A stretch of DNA of 64,000 nt from JAMXLJ01 sp036558745 (GTDB lineage: Bacteria > Actinomycetota > Acidimicrobiia > IMCC26256 > JAMXLJ01): contig DATBEZ010000091.1 in NCBI GenBank assembly GCA_036558745.1, positions 62,001 through 126,000 on the forward strand, in the 5' to 3' direction. This document shows, piece by piece, positions 1 through 7,469 of the stretch. The notes beneath the pieces were generated by a model. It saw nothing but the letters and a program-made list of their open reading frames with translations. It had not been told where the DNA came from and searched no databases. The position numbers and the translations under genes were made by a program. The first letter of the stretch is position 1; the number at the start of each line of letters is the position of its first letter.

Positions 1-103
1 CCGGGAGCCGGCCGAGACGCACGTAGCGGTAGGCGGTCATGTAGTGCACGCCGAGACGCTCGGCCGCCTCCTCGAGCGACAGCACCCGCTCCCTGTTCGG
101 CAT
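1..103 (-). CDS. HTH regulator, N-terminal fragment (MerR/excisionase type)
   Basis: Only the first 34 codons are in the window; the rest lies beyond the left edge. The start is the ATG whose complement is at 101-103. The visible peptide holds a winged-helix DNA-binding head with the pattern SLEEAAERLGVHYMTAYRYV, typical of HTH_17/MerR-like proteins. It is divergent from the carotenoid genes, with a 72-base gap that contains an inverted repeat (138-149). In actinobacteria such heads near carotenoid genes often carry a C-terminal cobalamin-binding light-sensing domain (CarH/LitR style). That domain cannot be seen here, so this role is inferred from position only. Confidence 0.7.
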   Translation of the reverse strand, partial: MPNRERVLSLEEAAERLGVHYMTAYRYVRLGRLP

Positions 104-137
104 CCGACTCCGTTCCCCGGGACGGCGCACGGTAGCA

Positions 138-149
138 TTTATCGCTAAA
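138..149. promoter_or_regulatory. Candidate operator TTTATCGCTAAA
   Basis: This imperfect palindrome (TTTA-N4-TAAA, one mismatch in 5+5 arms) sits midway between the divergent HTH gene (start 103) and the lycopene cyclase gene (start 176). It is AT-rich in a very GC-rich background. A matching perfect version, TTTAGCACTAAA, lies at 6356-6367 in front of ispH and crtE. The same element in two gaps of one carotenoid locus suggests a shared repressor, most simply the HTH protein encoded alongside. Its overlap with a likely -10 region is an inference. Confidence 0.55.
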
Positions 150-175
150 CTACTCGCGCATCCCCCGGAGGGCCC

Positions 176-502
176 ATGGATCGGTTCCAGTACCTCGCGC
201 TGATGGCTATGTGCCTCGCGGTGACGCTGCCGCTGGAGCTCGTCCTCGGCGCACGCGTCTACCGCAGGCCGGGCCGGATGCTGCGCGCGGTCGTCCCGGC
301 GGTCGTGGTGTTCGCGGCGTGGGACGCGATCGCCATCGCTCGTGGTCAGTGGTGGTTCGTGGAGCGCTATCTCACCGGCTGGGACGTGCCGTTCCGCATT
401 CCCGTCGAGGAGATCGTCTTCTTCGTCGTCGTCCCCCTGTGCGGATTGCTGACGTACGAGGTCGTCGGCCGCGGGCTCGACCGGGCGAGACGCCGTGCCT
501 GA
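176..502 (+). CDS. crtYc: Lycopene cyclase subunit, first half (CrtYc type)
   Basis: A 108-residue membrane protein of the heterodimeric lycopene cyclase domain family (CarR/CrtYc/CrtYd). It is predicted to close the ionone rings of lycopene with its partner encoded directly after it. It has about three hydrophobic segments and the family signature PVEEIVFFVVVPLCGLLTYE near residues 76-95. The ATG at 176 is preceded by GGAGGGCCC, a good ribosome site. It overlaps the next gene by 8 bases, as expected for a translationally coupled pair. Length is normal for a half cyclase. Confidence 0.9.
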   Translation: MDRFQYLALMAMCLAVTLPLELVLGARVYRRPGRMLRAVVPAVVVFAAWDAIAIARGQWWFVERYLTGWDVPFRIPVEEIVFFVVVPLCGLLTYEVVGRGLDRARRRA

Positions 503-824
503 GTACACCGTGACCGTCGTCCTTTCCGTGGTCGCGGTCGTCGCCCTCGAGGTCGCGGTCCTGCGGACCGGGCTGTTCCGGCGGGCCGCGTTCTGGATCA
601 CGACCGCGATCTGCTTCGCGTTCCAGGTGCCGGTCGACGGCTGGCTCACGAAGCGGACCGACCCGATCGTCCGCTACCGCGACGCGGCGACGCTCGGCGT
701 CCGCTTCCCCTGGTCGATCCCCGTCGAGGACTTCCTGTTCGGCTTCGCGCTGCTCGCGATGGTGCTGCTCCTCTGGGAGCATGCGGGCGCCAGGCGCGGC
801 CGTGACGCGGTCGGTGCGCGGTGA
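495..824 (+). CDS. crtYd: Lycopene cyclase subunit, second half (CrtYd type)
   Basis: This 109-residue partner of the preceding gene carries the matching signature SIPVEDFLFGFALLAMVLLL and three hydrophobic stretches. In the actinobacterial heterodimer both halves are needed for activity, and the pair may give beta or epsilon rings; the sequence does not tell which. A basic tail (RRGRDAVGAR) ends the protein on the cytoplasmic side. The stop overlaps the GTG start of the glycosyltransferase by 4 bases, so the three genes are almost certainly one transcript. Confidence 0.88.
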   Translation: MPEYTVTVVLSVVAVVALEVAVLRTGLFRRAAFWITTAICFAFQVPVDGWLTKRTDPIVRYRDAATLGVRFPWSIPVEDFLFGFALLAMVLLLWEHAGARRGRDAVGAR

Positions 825-1948
825 GCGTCTGGTCGGTCGTGGTTCTCGCGGCGGGTTGGCTGGGCGGCTGGCTTCTCGCCGGGCGACGCCGGGACCTCGC
901 GACCGACGCGGGTGGGCCGCCGGACGGGACGCGCCGGGTGTCGGTCGTCGTCCCGGCGCGTGACGAAGCACTCCGGCTCCCGCAGCTGCTCGCGTGTCTG
1001 CGCTCGGCGTCACCGGGCCCGGACGAGATCGTGGTCGTCGACGACGGATCGACCGACGCGACCGCGTCGCTCGCGCGCGCGGCCGGCGCGCGCGTGGTTT
1101 CGGTCGACGCGCCGGCGGGCTGGACCGGCAAGGCCTGGGCGTGCTGGTGCGGGGCGCGGGCCGCGACCGGCGAGGTGCTCGTGTTCCTCGACGCGGACAC
1201 CGAGCCGGGCCCCGGTGCGATCGCCGCGCTGGCGCGCGACGCCACGGAACGGAGCGCGATCGTCTCGGTGCAGCCGTGGCACCGGGTCGAGCGCGCGTAC
1301 GAACGTCTCTCCGCATGGTGCAACGTGGTCGCGGTCACCGGTGCGGGGACCGGGGACGCTCGTGCTCGGCGCTGGTGGCGGCGGCCGGTGGTGTTCGGAC
1401 CCGCAGTCGCCGTCGCGCGGGAGACGTACTTCGCGATCGGGGGTCACGCGGCGGTGCGCGGCGAGGTCGCCGAGGACCTCGCGCTCGCGCGTCGAGCGGA
1501 GACGCACGGCGTGCCCGTCGTCGCGCTCACGGGTGGCCGATCCCTGCGCTTCCGGATGTACCCCGAGGGTCCGGCCGGCCTCGTCGAGGGGTGGAGCAAG
1601 AACCTGCTGGCAGGCGCCGGCTCCTTAGCCCCGGCGCGCCTCGCGGTCGCGGTGGCGTGGATCACCGGCGCCCTCGCCGCGTCCACGTTCGTGACCGGCG
1701 GCGCCCCGTCGCTCGTGGCCGGCCGAGCGACTGCGGGGTCGCTGGCCGCGCTCGTCGCGTACCTCGCATATGCCGCGCAGGCGTTCGTGCTGATGCGTCG
1801 GGTCGGACGCTTCGGTGCCGGGACCGCGGTGTTCTTCGTCGTGCCGCTCGTCGCGTTCGTCGTCTTCTTCGCGCGTGCGGCGCTGCTCGTCGTGGCTCGA
1901 CGTCCCGTGAGTTGGCGCGGGCGTGTGGTTCCCGCAGGCCGGTCGTGA
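821..1948 (+). CDS. Family 2 glycosyltransferase, carotenoid tailoring (CrtQ-like)
   Basis: A 375-residue GT2 enzyme. The N-terminus has a hydrophobic anchor (about residues 3-22), followed by the nucleotide-sugar fold with VSVVVPARDE, VVVDDGSTD and the metal-binding FLDADTE. Three or so hydrophobic segments follow from about residue 275, as in membrane GT2 proteins. It starts at a GTG overlapping the crtYd stop. Because the next gene is CrtO-like, I read it as the counterpart of CrtQ, which glucosylates a carotenoid carboxylate in staphyloxanthin synthesis. Here the acceptor would be a cyclised or hydroxylated carotenoid. Acceptor and sugar cannot be told from sequence. Confidence 0.75.
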   Translation: MSVWSVVVLAAGWLGGWLLAGRRRDLATDAGGPPDGTRRVSVVVPARDEALRLPQLLACLRSASPGPDEIVVVDDGSTDATASLARAAGARVVSVDAPAGWTGKAWACWCGARAATGEVLVFLDADTEPGPGAIAALARDATERSAIVSVQPWHRVERAYERLSAWCNVVAVTGAGTGDARARRWWRRPVVFGPAVAVARETYFAIGGHAAVRGEVAEDLALARRAETHGVPVVALTGGRSLRFRMYPEGPAGLVEGWSKNLLAGAGSLAPARLAVAVAWITGALAASTFVTGGAPSLVAGRATAGSLAALVAYLAYAAQAFVLMRRVGRFGAGTAVFFVVPLVAFVVFFARAALLVVARRPVSWRGRVVPAGRS

Positions 1949-2436
1949 AGGCGTCGCTCGTCACCGTCGGGCTCGACGCTTTGGCGTGGGCGCTGTGGGG
2001 GACCGCCGTGGGCTACGGGGCGCACCGGCTGCCGCGCGCTTCGCTGGCCGACGACAACGTGCTCACGCGCCTTCATCCGTGGGAGCGCGACGGCCGTGTG
2101 TACGAACGCTTGCGGATCCGGCGCTGGAAGCGAGTCCTGCCGGACGCGGGAGCGGTGTTCCGCGGCGGCGTCGCGAAACGGGACCTCGTCGCGAGGGATC
2201 CCGCGTCACTGCGCACCCTCGTGGAGGAGACCCGTCGCGCCGAGCTCGTGCACTGGGCCGTCGCCGGGCTGGCGCCGGTGTTCGCGCTCTGGAATCCGGC
2301 GCCGCTGGCGGTCGCGATGGTGGCATACGCGGTCGCGGCGAACGCACCGTGCATCGTGGTGCAGCGCTACAACCGGAGCCGGCTGCTGCGCGTGCTCGCG
2401 CACAGCGGCCACCGCGAGAAGGAGTCCGTGGGATGA
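1945..2436 (+). CDS. Carotenoid glycoside acyltransferase (CrtO family)
   Basis: This 163-residue protein matches the small integral-membrane acyltransferases typified by glycosyl-4,4'-diaponeurosporenoate acyltransferase. Visible hallmarks are the hydrophobic N- and C-terminal segments and the C-terminal QRYNRSRLLRVL motif, close to the NRPR-type signature of the family. It begins at a GTG that overlaps the preceding stop by 4 bases and ends overlapping crtZ in the same way. By family role it would place a fatty acyl chain on the sugar added by the preceding GT2 enzyme, giving a carotenoid glycoside ester. Confidence 0.72.
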   Translation: MKASLVTVGLDALAWALWGTAVGYGAHRLPRASLADDNVLTRLHPWERDGRVYERLRIRRWKRVLPDAGAVFRGGVAKRDLVARDPASLRTLVEETRRAELVHWAVAGLAPVFALWNPAPLAVAMVAYAVAANAPCIVVQRYNRSRLLRVLAHSGHREKESVG

Positions 2437-2957
2437 AGGCGCGTTCCCTCGCCGTCGCGGCCGCCGCAGCCGTCGCAATGGAGCCCGTCGCCGCGCTGGC
2501 CCATCGGTTCGTGATGCACCGGCGTGGTTGGAGCTGGCACCGGAGCCATCACGCGCGCCCCGGGGGCGGATTGCAGCCCAACGACCGCTACCCGACGGTG
2601 TTCGCCGGGGCGGCGCTCGGCGCGATGGCGGTCGGGTCGGCGCGCCCACGCTGGCGTGTGCTGCTCGCGATCGGGTCGGGGGTCACCGCCTACGGCGCGG
2701 CGTACGTGCTCGTCCACGACGTATGCCTCCACGGTCGCCTGACCGGCGTGCCGTTCGTGCGCGGTCGATATCTCCGCGCGATCGCGGTCGCGCACCGGGC
2801 ACATCACGCGTCGAACGGTCCGCCCTACGGCTTTCTGGCGCCCGTCAGTCGCGATGCGGCGGGCGCGCCAGGCGGTGCGCCCGCCGCCCACGCCGACGCG
2901 ACGGTGAGGAGCTTGACGGACGTCGGGACGCGGGCCCGCTGTGAGAAGACGTCGTAG
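2433..2957 (+). CDS. crtZ: Beta-carotene hydroxylase
   Basis: A 174-residue di-iron hydroxylase of the fatty-acid hydroxylase superfamily. The histidine boxes are clear: HRFVMH, HRSHH, HDVCLH and HRAHH, set between hydrophobic segments. It should hydroxylate the beta rings of carotene at C3. The ATG overlaps the stop of the acyltransferase gene by 4 bases. The last ~44 codons overlap the convergent crtB gene by 133 bases. The catalytic boxes finish before that, so the tail after YGFLAPV may be unimportant. Confidence 0.88.
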   Translation: MKARSLAVAAAAAVAMEPVAALAHRFVMHRRGWSWHRSHHARPGGGLQPNDRYPTVFAGAALGAMAVGSARPRWRVLLAIGSGVTAYGAAYVLVHDVCLHGRLTGVPFVRGRYLRAIAVAHRAHHASNGPPYGFLAPVSRDAAGAPGGAPAAHADATVRSLTDVGTRARCEKTS

Positions 2958-3721
2958 TCGGCGGCCTCGATCTCGTCGAGGATGCGCGAGTAGAGCGATC
3001 GCGCCGCGCCGATGCACCGCGCCGCGCGCGGAGGCAGCATGGCGATGCCACGGTCGGCCGACACGTACAGCCGTCGCGCCCGCGCGATCTCGAACGACAT
3101 CACGTCACGCCACGCGGGTGTGACCCGGCGAAGCCAGGGGTCCGCCCCGAAGCGCTCCAGGTCGTGTCGGGGGAGGTACACGCGATCGCGTCCGAGGTCC
3201 TCCCCGACGTCACGCAGGAAGTTGGTGAGCTGGAACGCGAGGCCGAGGTCGCGCGCCGGGGGGATCGCGTCGGTACTCATCGGCTCGAGGATGGGCAGCA
3301 TCATCTCCCCGATCACAGCAGCCGAGCCGTCCATGTAGGTGCACAGGTCGTCCCAGGAGTCGTACCGGCCGACGGTCAGGTCGGCGCGCATCGACGACAG
3401 GAACCGGCGGAACGCGTCGTGCCCGATGCCGTAGAGCCGGGCGGTGCGGACGACGGCTCGCAGCAGCAGATCGTCGGAGCAGCCGGCGTCGAGATCGGCG
3501 AAGAAGCGACTCTCGAAGGCGTCGAGCGCGCCCCGCCGGGCGTCGGTCGACCTCGGGCCGAGGTCGTCGACGATGTCGTCCGCGTACCGGCAGAACGCGT
3601 AGACCGCGTGGACGTGGGGCCGCTTCGCCCTTGGCAGGAGCTGTGTTGCCCAGTAGTAGGTGGTGCCGTGGACGCGGTTGATGCGGCGGCAGCGCGCGTA
3701 GGCCGCACGGTCGGCGTTCAT
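2825..3721 (-). CDS. crtB: Phytoene synthase
   Basis: A 298-residue squalene/phytoene synthase family enzyme that condenses two geranylgeranyl diphosphates to phytoene. Both aspartate-rich motifs are present: YADDIVDD near residue 47 and FLRDVGEDLGRDRVYLP near residue 167. It is the last gene of a minus-strand operon crtE-crtI-crtB, and its ATG overlaps the crtI stop by 4 bases. It converges with crtZ. Length and motif spacing are normal. Confidence 0.95.
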   Translation of the reverse strand: MNADRAAYARCRRINRVHGTTYYWATQLLPRAKRPHVHAVYAFCRYADDIVDDLGPRSTDARRGALDAFESRFFADLDAGCSDDLLLRAVVRTARLYGIGHDAFRRFLSSMRADLTVGRYDSWDDLCTYMDGSAAVIGEMMLPILEPMSTDAIPPARDLGLAFQLTNFLRDVGEDLGRDRVYLPRHDLERFGADPWLRRVTPAWRDVMSFEIARARRLYVSADRGIAMLPPRAARCIGAARSLYSRILDEIEAADYDVFSQRARVPTSVKLLTVASAWAAGAPPGAPAASRLTGARKP

Positions 3722-5232
3722 GCGGCGCGCTCCATGCGGTCCACGCGCTCAGCGGCGAGGCGTCCCGACAGCAGCACCATCGGGACCCCGACGCCCGGGA
3801 CGGTTCCAGAGCCGACGAACACGAGACCGGGCACGCGCCGGTTCACGTTGCCGGGACGCAACGGTCCCGACTGGCGGAACCGGTGCGCGAGCGCGAACGG
3901 CGTACCGCGCTCCATCCCGAGCCGCTCCCAGTCGCTCGGGTCGACGAGCTGCTCCACCTCGACATCGGTCGGGTAGCCGTGTGCGGCGATGCGCGCGACG
4001 AGCTCGTCGCGCGCGCGAGACCGCTCGGCGTCCCAGCGGACGCGCCCGTCGAGGTTCGGGACCGGCTCGAGCCCGTAGAGCACGGTGCGTCCCTCGGGCG
4101 CGAGCGACCGATCGCCGTGTGTCGGGAGGGTGACGAGCACGGACGGGTCGGGCATCCGGCGACCCTCGTCGATGAGCGCGCGGAATGACTCGTTCCACGC
4201 GCGCCCGAAGTGGATGTTGTGGTGGGCCGCCTCCGCGGGCGGCGTCCCGCGGACGCCCGCGTGCCACACGAGCGCGGACGGCGAGTACCGACCCGTTCGC
4301 GCACGGCGCGGCACACCGGTGCCGGGCAGCAGCGTGCGGTACGCCACCGGCAGATCGACGTTGCACACGACGGCGTCGGCGCGTAGCGATTCTCCCGACC
4401 GGAGGCGGACGCCCCGCACCGGGCCGGACGTGTCGCGCTCCAGGAGCACCCGCTCGACCGGCGCCGAGTAGCGGAAGCGCACGCCCGCCTTCTCGGCCGC
4501 CGCAGCGAGCCCGGTCGGGATCGCGTGCATGCCGCCGCGCGGGAAGAAGACGCCTCGCACCGTGTCCATGTAGGTGATGATCCCGAAGAGCGCGAGTGCC
4601 TGATAGGGCGCGAGTCCCGCGTACATCGCTTGGAAGCTGAAGAGCCGCCGGAGCCGATCGTCGGTGAACGTCCGCGCTACGCGCGCGGCGAGCTTGCCGA
4701 GCCCTCCCAGGCGCATCAGCGCGACGAGCGGTGCGACAGGGCGCGCGAGATCCAGCACGGAGTCGTAGTTGCGGTCGATGAAGTGTGTCATCTCGACGTG
4801 GTACAGCTCGCGGAGCCAGTCGCAGAAGCCGTCGAACGCAGCCGCGTCGCGCGCTCCGCACACTGAACGGATCTCCTCGACCATCGCCTCGCGGTCGCGA
4901 CGGACGTTGACCGTGCTGCCGTCGGCGAAGGTGGCGCGGTACACGGGGTCGACGGGAGCGAGCTCGACGAACTCGTGTGTCTCGAACCCTGCGGCGCCGA
5001 ACGTCGCGTCCAGGATCTCCGGCATCGTGAACACGGTCGGCCCGGTGTCGAACCGGTATCCGGCGAGCTCGAGACGCCCCGCGCGTCCGCCCGGTACGGC
5101 GTCGCGCTCCACGACCGTGACGTCGTGGCCGCGACCGGCGAGGTGGCACGCCGCGGCCAGCCCACCGAGCCCGGCTCCGACGACGACCACGCGCTTGGGG
5201 AGCACGCCGTCCGCGGCCCGGCGGACGGTCAC
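3718..5232 (-). CDS. crtI: Phytoene desaturase
   Basis: A 504-residue FAD-dependent desaturase converting phytoene to lycopene or neurosporene. The N-terminal Rossmann motif VVVVGAGLGGLAAACHLA leads into ERDAVPGGRAGR, and the C-terminal FAD segment VFVGSGTVPGVGVPMVLLSG is typical of CrtI. I chose the GTG at 5230-5232 because it overlaps the crtE stop by 4 bases (GTGA) and puts the Rossmann motif about 15 residues in. The reading frame stays open further upstream, but only as an overlap with crtE. Confidence 0.93.
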   Translation of the reverse strand: MTVRRAADGVLPKRVVVVGAGLGGLAAACHLAGRGHDVTVVERDAVPGGRAGRLELAGYRFDTGPTVFTMPEILDATFGAAGFETHEFVELAPVDPVYRATFADGSTVNVRRDREAMVEEIRSVCGARDAAAFDGFCDWLRELYHVEMTHFIDRNYDSVLDLARPVAPLVALMRLGGLGKLAARVARTFTDDRLRRLFSFQAMYAGLAPYQALALFGIITYMDTVRGVFFPRGGMHAIPTGLAAAAEKAGVRFRYSAPVERVLLERDTSGPVRGVRLRSGESLRADAVVCNVDLPVAYRTLLPGTGVPRRARTGRYSPSALVWHAGVRGTPPAEAAHHNIHFGRAWNESFRALIDEGRRMPDPSVLVTLPTHGDRSLAPEGRTVLYGLEPVPNLDGRVRWDAERSRARDELVARIAAHGYPTDVEVEQLVDPSDWERLGMERGTPFALAHRFRQSGPLRPGNVNRRVPGLVFVGSGTVPGVGVPMVLLSGRLAAERVDRMERAA

Positions 5233-6332
5233 GAGTCCCGCCACGCCGCCACGACCGCGAGGTCGCGCAGCGCCTGCCGCGCCTCGTCGACGATCGGTGC
5301 CGTGCGCAGCGCGTCGATCGCCTGTTCCACGCTGCGTTCGATGGCCGTCTCGACACTGCGGCGCGCGCCGCAGGCCTCGAACAGCGTCCGGAGGTCGTCG
5401 ATCTCGTCGGCACGAAGATCCGCGCTCCCCACCCGTTCGAGGAGCGCGCCGGCCGTCGACGGGCACTGCTGCGTCGCGAGCGCGAGGAGGAGTGTCGGCT
5501 TGCCTTCGCGCAGGTCTTCACCGACGGGCTTTCCCGTCGTCGCCGGGTCGCCGTACACGCCGAGGAGGTCGTCGCGGAGCTGGAACGCCTCGCCGAGGGG
5601 CGCGCCGTACGCGGAGTACGCGGGCGCGAGCGCTGTCAACCGGCCGGCGAGCGCGGCTCCGAGATGGAGCGGGCGCTCGACCGTGTAGAGCCCGGACTTG
5701 AAGCGCGCGATGCGCCGGGCATGGGCCGGCGCCCGGTCGCCGAGCGCCGCGCCCGTGACGTCGAGGTACTGACCCATCGTGAGCTCGACGCGGAGGTCCG
5801 CCCACACGGCGCGCGCCGCGGGAGCGACGTCGCGCAGAAGAACGTCCGCGTACGCGAACGCGAGATCTCCGACGAGCACCGCGAGACCCTCGCCGAAGCG
5901 GCGAGATTCCCCGGCCCAACCCCGCGCCGCGTGTTCGGCGGCGAGCGTCACGTGGACGGCCGGTCGTCCCCGCCGGCTCACCGACCCGTCCATCACGTCG
6001 TCGTGCAGGAGTGCGAAGCCGTGGAGCAGCTCGAGCGCGGCGCCGACCGCGGCGGCGTCGGGATCGTCGGGATCGCCGCCCGCGCCGACCAGGCCCCAGT
6101 GGCAGAACGCGGGGCGGAGACGCTTGCCCCCGCCGAGCACGAACTCGCGCAGCGTGTCGTGCAGCGCGCCGAGCGCGGCGTCGTGGTGCTGCCAGTGCTC
6201 GGTGCGCTCGCGCAGGAAGACCGCCAGGCGCGCGTGGACGCGCCGGGCGGGCACTTCGAGCACCGTGCCAGACGGGCATCTCGGGGCGATGACGCCGGCA
6301 GACGTCGCGGTCGGCATGACGGAGCTCCTCAT
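5229..6332 (-). CDS. crtE: Geranylgeranyl diphosphate synthase
   Basis: A polyprenyl synthetase of 367 residues from the ATG at 6332. An in-frame ATG at 6317 is also possible. The first aspartate-rich motif (LLHDDVMDGS) and second (FQLRDDLLGVYGD, followed by GKPVGEDLREGKPT) are intact. It should make the C20 precursor for CrtB, encoded two genes downstream in the same operon. The promoter gap is shared with ispH and contains the TTTAGCACTAAA palindrome, so supply of C5 units and of C20 precursor may be controlled together. Confidence 0.9.
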   Translation of the reverse strand: MRSSVMPTATSAGVIAPRCPSGTVLEVPARRVHARLAVFLRERTEHWQHHDAALGALHDTLREFVLGGGKRLRPAFCHWGLVGAGGDPDDPDAAAVGAALELLHGFALLHDDVMDGSVSRRGRPAVHVTLAAEHAARGWAGESRRFGEGLAVLVGDLAFAYADVLLRDVAPAARAVWADLRVELTMGQYLDVTGAALGDRAPAHARRIARFKSGLYTVERPLHLGAALAGRLTALAPAYSAYGAPLGEAFQLRDDLLGVYGDPATTGKPVGEDLREGKPTLLLALATQQCPSTAGALLERVGSADLRADEIDDLRTLFEACGARRSVETAIERSVEQAIDALRTAPIVDEARQALRDLAVVAAWRDS

Positions 6333-6355
6333 GGGGCGAACTGGACTGCACTCTG

Positions 6356-6367
6356 TTTAGCACTAAA
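6356..6367. promoter_or_regulatory. Candidate operator TTTAGCACTAAA
   Basis: A perfect 5-bp inverted repeat, TTTAG-CA-CTAAA, between crtE (start 6332, minus) and ispH (start 6378, plus). It matches the element at 138-149, including the following CT. It lies 11 bases before the ispH ATG, so it probably overlaps the promoter or the transcript start. See the finding on the shared carotenoid regulon. Confidence 0.55.
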
Positions 6368-6377
6368 CTCATCCGGC

Positions 6378-7469
6378 ATGCGAGCCGACCGTGTCCTGCT
6401 GATCGAGCCGCGGGGTTTCTGCGCCGGTGTGGAAGCCGCGGTGAAGGCGCTCGCGTGGATGGTCGTGCTCCATCCGCCGCCCGTGTATTGCGTCCACGAG
6501 GTTGTGCACAACCGCACCGTCGCACGTCGCTTCCGTGACCTCGGGGTCGTGTTCGTCGGCGACGTGACCGACGTTCCTCAGGGCGCGACGGTGATGCTCA
6601 GTGCGCACGGAACGGCACCACGTGCGGCGGCGCGGGTTGCCCGCGAAGCTGCGGTCGTCGTGGACGCCGTGTGCCCGCTCGTTGCCAAGGTGCACCAGGA
6701 GATGCGGGTCCGCGCCCAGTTCGGCTACGACCTGGTCTACGTCGGTCACGACGGCCATGACGAGACCGTCGGAGCGCTCGGCGTGAGGCCCGGCGATGTT
6801 CGACTGGTCGAGAGCGCCCGCGACGTCGATGGGATCGTGTGGGATGACACGCGACCGGTAGCGCTGCTGGCGCAGACGACGCTCGCAGTCGACGAGTGGC
6901 GCGCGGTCGAGCGTGCCGTGCGTGCGCGTGCCGGCCAGGTGTGGACACCGCAGCGCGCCGATATCTGTTACGCGACGACGAATCGGCAGCAGGCGGTCCG
7001 CGACGTCGCAGGATCGTGTGACGCGATGGTCGTCGTTGGGTCGGACACGTCGGCGAACACGCGCGCGCTCACAGATGTCGCGGAACGCGCCGGCTGCCCC
7101 GTCGTCGTGCGGGTCGACGACGCCGACGAGCTCCCGGCCGTCAGCGTCGGCCGCGTCGGGGTCACGTCGGGCGCGTCGGCGCCTGAGGACGCGCTGTGCC
7201 GAGTCGTCGACCGTCTGGCGGTGGGCGCGACGGTCGAGACCGTGTCCGCGCGAACCGAGGATGAGTTCTTCCCGCTGCCGCCACCGATACGTCGCGCCGT
7301 GAAGGCGGCGCTCCGAGCGGGCGCGATCCCGCCGCAGCTGCGATGGGCCGCGGCGGACGATCGCGCCGTCTCCGCGGCGGACCTGCTCGACGCGGTCGCC
7401 GATCTCGTCAACGGTCGTGCACGGGGGTCGCCGGGGGTCGCTCCGTCGGTGATGTCGCCGGTGTCATGA
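6378..7469 (+). CDS. ispH: 4-hydroxy-3-methylbut-2-enyl diphosphate reductase
   Basis: The last enzyme of the MEP isoprenoid pathway (363 residues). The three iron-sulfur cysteines are visible at about 15 (EPRGFCAGVE), 99 (VVDAVCPLVAKVH) and 197 (DICYATTN). The substrate-binding motifs HEVVHN, SAHGTAP and QTTLAVDEW are present. The usual HPE with its catalytic glutamate reads HDE (about residue 129). The diphosphate-binding loop reads GSDTSANTRAL, where most IspH proteins have SSN(S/T). Its place opposite crtE suggests a paralogue dedicated to carotenoid supply. A second housekeeping ispH elsewhere in the genome would fit but cannot be seen. Confidence 0.92.
   Translation: MRADRVLLIEPRGFCAGVEAAVKALAWMVVLHPPPVYCVHEVVHNRTVARRFRDLGVVFVGDVTDVPQGATVMLSAHGTAPRAAARVAREAAVVVDAVCPLVAKVHQEMRVRAQFGYDLVYVGHDGHDETVGALGVRPGDVRLVESARDVDGIVWDDTRPVALLAQTTLAVDEWRAVERAVRARAGQVWTPQRADICYATTNRQQAVRDVAGSCDAMVVVGSDTSANTRALTDVAERAGCPVVVRVDDADELPAVSVGRVGVTSGASAPEDALCRVVDRLAVGATVETVSARTEDEFFPLPPPIRRAVKAALRAGAIPPQLRWAAADDRAVSAADLLDAVADLVNGRARGSPGVAPSVMSPVS

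Noticed and set aside
372..1316. Long minus-strand open frame opposite the crtY and glycosyltransferase genes
   Set aside because: A shadow of high-GC coding sequence: Arg/Pro/Ala-rich with no domain. Many other long frames in the window are the same and were left out.
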